Shown: positions 26,293 through 32,341 of the stretch, in pieces | How positions within the stretch are numbered: position 1 is the first letter of the stretch | How the letters are laid out: every line of letters begins with the position of its first letter | Assembly (NCBI GenBank): GCA_020628425.1 | Contig: JAHDEZ010000007.1 | Coordinates: 1 to 32,341, forward strand | Length of the DNA: 32,341 bases | Direction of reading: 5' to 3' | DNA from: Hellea sp. | GTDB lineage: Bacteria > Pseudomonadota > Alphaproteobacteria > Caulobacterales > Maricaulaceae | The notes under the pieces: model-generated | The model's database searches: none | What the model was told of the DNA's origin: nothing | The model's input: the letters and a program-made list of their open reading frames with translations, nothing else | Position numbers and translations under genes: made by a program

Positions 26293-26930
26293 TGGCCTGG
26301 AGTAGGGACGAAATGGCGGCACGTGCCGCAAAAGAGCTGGAAGACGGCTTTTACGTTAATCTGGGCATCGGTATTCCGACCCTTGTGGCCAATCATATTC
26401 CAGACAACATGGATGTCACATTGCAGAGTGAAAACGGTATGCTTGGTATGGGACCGTTCCCTTATCCCGGTGACGAAGATGCAGACCTTATCAATGCAGG
26501 TAAACAAACGATCACAACCCTGGCCAAATCTTCCTTTTTTGATAGCGCCACCAGCTTTGCCATGATCAGGGGGGGGCATATCGATTTATCCATATTGGGA
26601 GCCATGGAAGTCGCGGAAAATGGCGATATCGCCAATTGGATGATTCCCGGAAAAATGGTCAAAGGCATGGGGGGGGCTATGGATTTGGTGGCTGGCGTCA
26701 AACGTTGTATCGCCGTTTTCGACCACACCAATAAGCGCGGTGAGCCAAAATTCCTCAAGGCGTGTACGTTGCCTCTAACCGGTCAGAACTGCATCGACAT
26801 GGTTATTACGGATCTGGGTGTTTTTGCCAGGGAAGGGGAGCAACGCCGCTTTCGCCTCAAGGAAATGGCCCCGAATGTCACAATTGATGAAATAAAATCC
26901 AAAACAGAGGCGGATGTCGTTTACGAATAG
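26292..26930 (+). CDS. scoB: 3-oxoacid CoA-transferase subunit B
   Basis: A 212-residue beta subunit carrying the active-site glutamate E47 in [10 protein letters not shown], which forms the CoA thioester intermediate. The [11 protein letters not shown] and GMGGAMDLV motifs are intact. I chose the GTG at 26292, which overlaps the scoA stop and gives the usual [13 protein letters not shown] start; an upstream ATG at 26247 would run inside scoA. Two runs of eight G occur in the conserved Gly-Gly codons, 100 bases apart, so indels there are possible in cells or in sequencing. Confidence 0.94.
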   Translation: MAWSRDEMAARAAKELEDGFYVNLGIGIPTLVANHIPDNMDVTLQSENGMLGMGPFPYPGDEDADLINAGKQTITTLAKSSFFDSATSFAMIRGGHIDLSILGAMEVAENGDIANWMIPGKMVKGMGGAMDLVAGVKRCIAVFDHTNKRGEPKFLKACTLPLTGQNCIDMVITDLGVFAREGEQRRFRLKEMAPNVTIDEIKSKTEADVVYE

Positions 26931-26955
26931 CAACCGACTCGGCTAAGAACTCTGG

Positions 26956-27642
26956 ATGAATTTGTGGGAACGCATCATGACCTCGGCCGCACGTCTGTTC
27001 GGACCGCCCCCAGCTATCGATACGGATGGCAAACCCGGGCGCATTGAACCTGCCGGGGTGACGGCTGCGCTGATCGCGCTTGGCGCCAAAATGGCAAAGT
27101 CAGACGGTCATGTTACCGCAGACGAGGTGGCCGCTTTCAAGCGTGTCTTTCAAGCATCTGAAGACAATGATAGAGATATTGGCCGGTTTTTTGACCTGGC
27201 TCGACAAACCACGCTTGGGTATCAGAGGTATGCCCAGATTATTGCCAAAAAATACCGCGCACAACCCGCCGCCTTGGAAGACGTTTTAGATGGTCTGTTT
27301 CATATCGCACTCGCTGATGGCGTAGTCACCGAAGATGAAATGGAATTTTTAGAGACAACTGGGGAAATATTCGGTTTTTCGAAGCGGGAGTTTGAGCGCA
27401 TCAAGATTGCCCATATGGGACGCGCCGCCGATGACCCTTATCTAATATTAGGGGTAGATGAAGATATCTCCGACGCAGATCTGAAGAAAGCCTACAGGCG
27501 CATGGCGGCCGCCAATCATCCTGACCGATTGATGGCCCGGGGCCTACCGAAAGAATTGCTGGGCCTTGCCAATCATAAGATGGCAATGGTCAACAAGGCT
27601 TATACGGAAATTAAACAATTACGTTCAAACTTATCACATTAA
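26956..27642 (+). CDS. TerB-DnaJ (DjlA-like) cytosolic co-chaperone
   Basis: A 228-residue protein with a TerB-like helical domain at about residues 35-150 and a C-terminal J domain at about 160-226. The J domain has HPD at 188-190, so it should stimulate a DnaK-type ATPase. The TerB part shows the paired DGxVTxDE motifs (SDGHVTADE and ADGVVTEDE). DjlA of enterobacteria has the same order but a membrane anchor, which is missing here. It lies 25 bases after scoB. Its client is unknown. Confidence 0.87.
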   Translation: MNLWERIMTSAARLFGPPPAIDTDGKPGRIEPAGVTAALIALGAKMAKSDGHVTADEVAAFKRVFQASEDNDRDIGRFFDLARQTTLGYQRYAQIIAKKYRAQPAALEDVLDGLFHIALADGVVTEDEMEFLETTGEIFGFSKREFERIKIAHMGRAADDPYLILGVDEDISDADLKKAYRRMAAANHPDRLMARGLPKELLGLANHKMAMVNKAYTEIKQLRSNLSH

Positions 27643-27699
27643 AGAGAATACATCTTTATTACTCTTGACCTTGGCGCGATTAATGCAGACATTAGGTAT

Positions 27700-28038
27700 A
27701 TGACACAAACAAAATATATTGCTGGTGGAACAGGTGTATTTGGCTCGATTGCGCGCACGGTATTTCTGATTGTCGCTGCCATGGGCAGTATATTCTTGCT
27801 TGTTACCGGTGCTGTTGTTGCATTTTTTGTTTTGGCAGCATTGATTACACTTAGTCTGGCGGCGTTCACGTTTTTCTGGGCCAAGGCGAAAGTTACAGGC
27901 AAACCATTCGGCCCCAAGGCACAGTTTGAAAAGGCACGTCAAGATATGGAAAGCCAGTTCAAAGCTTATAAAGAACAAATGGACGGTCCGGTTCTGGACG
28001 CGCAAAAAACACCTGATGGCTGGTCGGTCGAAGATTAG
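27700..28038 (+). CDS. Small two-helix membrane protein
   Basis: A 112-residue protein with two close hydrophobic helices at about residues 16-37 and 38-61, then a charged, helical cytosolic tail (KAQFEKARQDMESQFKAYKEQ) that could form a coiled coil. I do not recognise a named family with confidence; comparable small proteins occur next to dnaJ-like genes in alphaproteobacteria. The ATG is preceded by only a weak AGGT. It is in the forward block between the J-domain gene and the DUF1801 gene. Function unknown. Confidence 0.65.
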   Translation: MTQTKYIAGGTGVFGSIARTVFLIVAAMGSIFLLVTGAVVAFFVLAALITLSLAAFTFFWAKAKVTGKPFGPKAQFEKARQDMESQFKAYKEQMDGPVLDAQKTPDGWSVED

Positions 28039-28109
28039 TTCGAAGATTTGGGTTCACTCACTTTTGATTTCCGTTTAGGCTGCCCTCAAAATCACGGGAG
28101 TGTTTACAA

Positions 28110-28541
28110 GTGGCCAAAGCTAAAAATAAGACGGTCAAAAATGACGGGTCCGTTGACAGCTATATAGCTTCTATTGCTAAAGATGGCCGCCGGAATGATG
28201 TTCAGGCTATAAATGATATGATGGCCGATATGACCGGCTGGGAACCGAAAATGTGGGGTAAATCTATCGTCGGCTTTGGCGATTATCATTATAAATATGA
28301 TAGCGGCAGAGAAGGGGACTTTTTTCGCCTCGGATATTCCTCCCGCGCTCAAAACATCACTATCTATATCATGCCGGGATATGAGGACTTTGGCGACGAG
28401 CTCGCCCGTCTCGGAAAGCATAAAATGGGGAAATCCTGTCTCTATATTAATCGTCTGTCAGATGTAGATACGGGTGTATTGAAAGAAATTTTGCAAAAAG
28501 GCCTGGATATCATGGCGGAGAAATATCCCCTTGAAGATTAG
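28110..28541 (+). CDS. DUF1801 domain protein
   Basis: A 143-residue protein matching the DUF1801 (YdhG-like) fold. Marks are the opening VDSYIASI helix, MTGWEPKMWGKSIVGFGDYHYKYDSGREGDFFRLGYSSR and the closing KGLDIMAEKYPL. The start is GTG at 28110. There is no signal or membrane helix. DUF1801 proteins have no firm activity assigned. The last 11 bases overlap the start of the amidase gene, so they are probably co-translated. Confidence 0.85.
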   Translation: MAKAKNKTVKNDGSVDSYIASIAKDGRRNDVQAINDMMADMTGWEPKMWGKSIVGFGDYHYKYDSGREGDFFRLGYSSRAQNITIYIMPGYEDFGDELARLGKHKMGKSCLYINRLSDVDTGVLKEILQKGLDIMAEKYPLED

Positions 28542-29262
28542 GCGATTATCCAGTCCAAATTTTGACGAACGCAAACTACCGATTTCGATACTTGTACTGC
28601 ACTATACAGGTATGGAGTCGGGCCAGGCAGCAATAGACCGTTTATGCGATCCTAAGGCCAAAGTTAGCGCCCATTATGTGGTCGAGGAAAACGGCGATAT
28701 CATTCAACTTGTGGACGAAGACAAGCGCGCCTGGCATGCGGGCGTATCCAGTTGGAACGGGATAGCGGATATTAATTCGGCGTCCATTGGTATCGAAATC
28801 GTCAATGGCGGTCATGATTTTGGCTTGCCGGATTTCCCTGATGTGCAAATTGGCGCCGTGCTTTGGCTGTCTCAAGCGATAATGAAGCGCCACAATATCA
28901 AACCCCGTAATGTGGTTGGTCATAGTGACGTGGCGCCGGGCCGAAAAATCGATCCCGGTGAGAAGTTTCCCTGGCACTTATTGGCAGCTGAAGGGATAGG
29001 GCTTTGGCCGGAAGGGGTCATCGCCGATCAGCGCATTCTGTTTGACGCAGGCGACCGAGACCGGGGCATAGCTGCCGCTCAGACGGGATTGGCTAGCATT
29101 GGATATGGTGTCGAAGTGACCGGGGTGATGGATGGAAAGACAATCGCATTGGTTGAAGCTTTTCAAAGACGCTACCGTCCGTCAAAAATTGATGGCAGGA
29201 TTGACCTGCAAACCCTTGATGTTATTGGGAAAATCGCCAGCAGTCTGTCGGACTCTAACTAA
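28531..29262 (+). CDS. ampD: N-acetylmuramoyl-L-alanine amidase, AmpD-like with PG-binding domain
   Basis: A 243-residue amidase_2 enzyme of the AmpD group, which cleaves anhydromuropeptides during cell-wall recycling. Zinc ligands are H24 (LHYTG), H131 (VVGHSD) and D141 (KIDPG); the conserved E89 in GIEIVN is present. A peptidoglycan-binding domain follows at about 175-235 (SIGYGVEVTGVMD and the TLDVIGKI end). There is no signal peptide, fitting a cytosolic role. The start must be TTG at 28531, because the first in-frame ATG is inside the catalytic domain. It overlaps DUF1801 by 11 bases and ends 8 bases into the convergent ligase gene. Confidence 0.9.
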   Translation: MKIRRLSSPNFDERKLPISILVLHYTGMESGQAAIDRLCDPKAKVSAHYVVEENGDIIQLVDEDKRAWHAGVSSWNGIADINSASIGIEIVNGGHDFGLPDFPDVQIGAVLWLSQAIMKRHNIKPRNVVGHSDVAPGRKIDPGEKFPWHLLAAEGIGLWPEGVIADQRILFDAGDRDRGIAAAQTGLASIGYGVEVTGVMDGKTIALVEAFQRRYRPSKIDGRIDLQTLDVIGKIASSLSDSN

Positions 29263-30862
29263 ACTCACCCGCCTCAAACATCTCTGCAAGTTTAAATTTA
29301 CGGATTTTCCCCGACCCTGTGAGCGGCCAGTCTTCGACCCAGATCCAGTATTTCGGTGTTTTTTGGGGGGATAAGCGCTCGCGGACAAAGGCTTTCATGT
29401 CCGCATCATCTGGCTGATGGCCGGTGCCGCTTTTCATAAAGCAGGCGACTTCTTCGCCCATGCGTGGATCGGAGACGCCGACGACAGCAATCTCGGCCAC
29501 ATCCGGATGTTCCTGGATAGCGTTTTCGATCTCAACCGGGAAGAGGTTCTCGCCGCCACGAATGATCATTTCTTTGACCCGGCCTGTAATCTTTAGGTAG
29601 CCCCGGGAGTCCATTGTGCCCAAATCTCCCGTATGCAGCCAACCGTCTTTGTCAATCGCAGCAGCCGTTGCTTCAGGATTATCATTATATCCATGCATAA
29701 TGTTATAGCCGCGCGAACAGATCTCGCCCTGCTCACCCAGCGGCATAACGTCATTAGTGTCCGTGCTGAGAATGGCCACATCCATGTCCTGCAGGGGCTG
29801 GCCGATAGTTTGTGTTAGGTCCTCGAAACTGTCATCGATATAGGTCTGGGTAATGACTGGAGAGGCCTCTGTCTGACCGTAAACAATATTCAGCGGCGCG
29901 TCGAAGACTTCGCGAACTTCACGGCACAGCTCAGGGGAGACCATAGAGCCGCCTGAGCATAACCGTTCAACAAACGTCAGATCTTTGCCTGTTGCCTTAA
30001 CGACCTGAATCAACGCCATCAGCATGGTCGGCACACCAAACACCATACGGGGTTTCTCGCGCTCGATAACATCGACCAACATGACTGGATCAAATATAGG
30101 TGAAATGTTGACCGTATGGCCCACGGACATGCCGCCGAGCACCATCATGGCACAGCCGGTGGTATGGAACATAGGCATGAAATGAACGATTTGATCGCCA
30201 GCTTCACATTGAAGACGCCCCAAACAATCTTTGCCGTTTTTGATCAGCCCATTGTGATGGAGCAGGGCACCTTTGGGAAAACCCGTTGTCCCGCTGGTAT
30301 ACTGGATTTGAACAGCGTCATCATGTTTGACGAGACGATTGTGGATTTTCTCGGAGCCGTTATACATGGCCGTTGCATTGGTCATCTCAATTCTGTGTTT
30401 GATCGCAGACATATCCTTGGTGGCTTCGCGAACAATATTACCCATGGGATTGCCGCGATATTCCTCCGTAAAATAGACAGCTTCAGAGCCGGACTGTTCC
30501 AGCACATATTTAAGCTCCGCCACTTGATAGGACGGGTTAACCGTCACAAGAACAAGCCCTGCCATAGCGGCAGCATATTCAAAGATGACCCACTCTGGAA
30601 TGTTATTGGCATATACGGCGACTTTGGCGCCTTGTCGATGACGAGAGGCCAGAGCATTTGAGAGCTTTTTGGCATCGCGAAGCAATTCCGAATATGTCCA
30701 TTCGCGACCGAATGATCCGTCATAGCCGAGCTCTCGTAGAGCTTTGACGTCGCCCCATTTTTGCGCGCAATCTTCGAGCATTTCCGGGATTGTGATAGGT
30801 TCCCATCCGCCTTCGCTTTGAGCCGGAAAAAAGCTCTCTTTGAGTTCAATGTCGTACATCAT
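29255..30862 (-). CDS. Fatty-acyl-CoA ligase (AMP-binding)
   Basis: A 535-residue AMP-binding adenylate-forming ligase, near the FadD/acyl-CoA synthetase branch. The phosphate-binding loop is YTSGTTGFPKG at 188-198; GWLHTGDLG, KITGRVKEMIIRGGENLFP and the C-terminal TGSGKIRKF with the catalytic lysine are present. It activates an acid to the acyl-AMP and then to acyl-CoA. Its ATG overlaps the stop of the upstream deacylase by 4 bases, so the two form an operon. Chain length cannot be read from the sequence. Confidence 0.92.
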   Translation of the reverse strand: MMYDIELKESFFPAQSEGGWEPITIPEMLEDCAQKWGDVKALRELGYDGSFGREWTYSELLRDAKKLSNALASRHRQGAKVAVYANNIPEWVIFEYAAAMAGLVLVTVNPSYQVAELKYVLEQSGSEAVYFTEEYRGNPMGNIVREATKDMSAIKHRIEMTNATAMYNGSEKIHNRLVKHDDAVQIQYTSGTTGFPKGALLHHNGLIKNGKDCLGRLQCEAGDQIVHFMPMFHTTGCAMMVLGGMSVGHTVNISPIFDPVMLVDVIEREKPRMVFGVPTMLMALIQVVKATGKDLTFVERLCSGGSMVSPELCREVREVFDAPLNIVYGQTEASPVITQTYIDDSFEDLTQTIGQPLQDMDVAILSTDTNDVMPLGEQGEICSRGYNIMHGYNDNPEATAAAIDKDGWLHTGDLGTMDSRGYLKITGRVKEMIIRGGENLFPVEIENAIQEHPDVAEIAVVGVSDPRMGEEVACFMKSGTGHQPDDADMKAFVRERLSPQKTPKYWIWVEDWPLTGSGKIRKFKLAEMFEAGEFS

Positions 30863-32341
30863 GCTCTTACCAATCTGCCGGGACGGGCGCTTGTGACCAG
30901 ATCATTGTCTATAACCTGCTGCCCCGAAACGAATGTTGCCTTATAGCCTGAAACCGGTTGCAAAAGCCTTTGACCCCCGGCTGGCAGATCCTTGACCAGT
31001 TCCGGTACACCCAGATCCAGATTATCATAGTCAATAACATTGATATCCGCCTTCATACCGACTTTGATTTGGCCCCGATCTGTGAGGCCCAGATAGTCAG
31101 CGCTTTTCGCCGTCAGCATATGTATGGCTTTGGACAGTTCCATGCCCGGACGGCCTTCGCGTTTTCGGTCACGTGTCCAATAAGACAATAGATAAGTCGG
31201 GAAGCTGGCGTCACAGATAAAACCCACATGCGCGCCGCCATCGGACAAGCCGGGCAGGGCTTTGTCATGGTTCATCATCTGATAGACAGCGTCATAATTC
31301 CAATCCGTATAGTTATAAATCGGATAGTAAATCATGGCCTTACCCTCATCCTCAAGTAGGAGGTCATAGGCTTTTTCAAAGGCTGTCATATTGTCTTTAC
31401 GGGCAAGGCCGGCAATAGAATTTTCGCGGCTCTGTTCGTAATGAGGCTTCCCATTTTGATCGAGCACGAAATTCTTTTCCGCGAAAGCCTCATATTGCGC
31501 AATCAGAACATCCGTCATGGGAGGTACGGTTGACCCTTCGCCAGAGAGCTGAACCGGTGTTTCGGCCAGCATTTTCTCCTTGTAGGCCGGGTCTTTCATA
31601 ATGGCGACGCGCTCCGCTAATGGCAGGTCCCGAATAGCCAGATAGCTCGGGAAGGCCATCAACGGATGGAAAGTCAAATCCAGTCCCTGAAAGACGCCTA
31701 TACCGCGGGGGGCCACTTGAAAGCTGACATCATAGCCTTCAGCATTGAGCTTCTCGGAACGTTTGATGGTTTTGATCCAGTCTTGCGGCGCGAAATCTCG
31801 CTGCATAAGCGATATGGAGGAGGGTCGTTTACCGGCCTTGAAGAAGGCCTCCATCAGGTCAAATTCTTTGTCGAATGTATGACCGGGGCGCATCATGTCG
31901 AAATCATTGACGACCTGCAAAACACCTTTGTCCTTCTCCGCCAGAACACTGGCCAGCCCGACCAATTCTTTTTCATCTGCCTCTGACGAAGGTGTCCAGT
32001 CGCCATCGGCTGTTTTATGGGCATCAGAACGGCCTATGGACAGTCCGATGGCGCCAGCGTCCAACGCTTCGCGAACCAGTTCTTTCATGGCTTCGATATC
32101 GTCATCCGTAGCCACTTCATTAAACATCGCTCGCTCGCCCATTGCATAGACCCTTATAGGGTCATGGGTGACCATGGCGGCGAAATCAATGGTATGAGGT
32201 ATGTCGTCTATGGCCGTCAGATAATCCCCAAAGCTTTCCCAGTTCCAGCTGATACCTTCATGTAAAACAGTACCGGGAAGGTCCTCGACACCTTCCATGA
32301 GCCTGACAAGTCGGTCTTGATCGCCTTTGCGGCAGGGTGCA
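30859..32341 (-). CDS. N-acyl-D-amino-acid deacylase / D-aminoacylase family (5' cut off)
   Basis: About 493 residues of an amidohydrolase-family-3 enzyme; the frame stays open to the window end, so the start and roughly the first 100 residues are missing. The edge reads APCRKGDQDRLVRLMEGVED, then LHEGISWNWESFGDYL, both typical of N-acyl-D-amino-acid deacylases, and later SDGGAHVGFICDASFPTYLLSY with the metal-site aspartate and ESYLLSYWTRDR-like segment. The family hydrolyses N-acyl bonds of D-amino acids using zinc. The metal-binding HxH of the N-terminus is outside the window. The stop overlaps the ligase start by 4 bases. Confidence 0.85.
   Translation of the reverse strand, partial: APCRKGDQDRLVRLMEGVEDLPGTVLHEGISWNWESFGDYLTAIDDIPHTIDFAAMVTHDPIRVYAMGERAMFNEVATDDDIEAMKELVREALDAGAIGLSIGRSDAHKTADGDWTPSSEADEKELVGLASVLAEKDKGVLQVVNDFDMMRPGHTFDKEFDLMEAFFKAGKRPSSISLMQRDFAPQDWIKTIKRSEKLNAEGYDVSFQVAPRGIGVFQGLDLTFHPLMAFPSYLAIRDLPLAERVAIMKDPAYKEKMLAETPVQLSGEGSTVPPMTDVLIAQYEAFAEKNFVLDQNGKPHYEQSRENSIAGLARKDNMTAFEKAYDLLLEDEGKAMIYYPIYNYTDWNYDAVYQMMNHDKALPGLSDGGAHVGFICDASFPTYLLSYWTRDRKREGRPGMELSKAIHMLTAKSADYLGLTDRGQIKVGMKADINVIDYDNLDLGVPELVKDLPAGGQRLLQPVSGYKATFVSGQQVIDNDLVTSARPGRLVRA

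Noticed and set aside
27634..28005. Reverse frame of 123 residues opposite the small two-helix membrane protein
   Set aside because: The forward frame has two well-formed helices and a charged tail; the reverse product is cysteine- and asparagine-rich without pattern.
30116..30661. 181-residue forward frame inside the acyl-CoA ligase gene
   Set aside because: It lies wholly antisense to a well-conserved enzyme and has no family feature of its own.

Overview
The window looks like a piece of an alphaproteobacterial chromosome. GC is moderate by eye, close to half. Supporting signs are the proteobacterial SdhB type, a two-gene YeeE/YedE (PmpA/PmpB-like) pair, an AmpD with a C-terminal peptidoglycan-binding domain, a ScoA/ScoB CoA-transferase, several GTG or TTG starts, and very tight gene packing. 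The exact order cannot be told from sequence alone. No phage, transposase, CRISPR array, plasmid gene or recognised defence system was seen. Most of the window is ordinary core and catabolic chromosome, with a small polysaccharide and esterase region in the first half.

Region by region. 1-4702: a HAD-IB phosphatase (reverse), a lipoprotein M16 zinc peptidase, and an sdhB with no sdhCDA beside it. 4699-6845: a divergent pair, kynureninase and an HGGxW-type alpha/beta hydrolase that is probably kynurenine formamidase, which suggests tryptophan breakdown. 7044-9567: two tandem GH10 xylanase lipoproteins, each with a polyproline spacer behind the lipid anchor. 9628-13635: a nitrilase, then a reverse pair of a membrane acyltransferase and a type-B carboxylesterase, then an arsenate-reductase-like protein ending at a clear bidirectional terminator. 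13702-16365: a four-repeat TM-helix (MscS-relative) membrane protein, a 33-residue membrane microprotein, and ZapE. 16345-18993: a small possible secreted peptide, tRNA-Leu(TAG), and a two-subunit sodium/solute symporter.

18998-24080 holds envelope, lysine, translation-rescue, DNA-repair and folate genes: a soluble lytic transglycosylase (reverse), dapA, smpB, a small lipoprotein, a family 5 uracil-DNA glycosylase (reverse), and folK. 24128-29262 is a long forward block: a YeeE/YedE pair, a YceI-like lipoprotein, scoA-scoB, a TerB-DnaJ protein, a small two-helix membrane protein, a DUF1801 protein and an AmpD-like amidase. 29255-32341 is a reverse operon: an N-acyl-D-amino-acid deacylase (cut by the window edge) whose stop overlaps the start of a fatty-acyl-CoA ligase.

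How the genes may work together. Kynureninase and formamidase are consecutive pathway steps. The two xylanases act on the same polymer. The YeeE/YedE pair, the YceI-like protein and scoAB are spaced as one transcript. The deacylase could release a fatty acid that the ligase activates. I see no strong case for a wholly new system. The observations best worth following are the 33-residue membrane ORF abutting zapE, the EF-hand-like insert in the symporter, the tandem anchored xylanases, and the deacylase-ligase pair. There is no stretch over 300 bases without an annotated feature.
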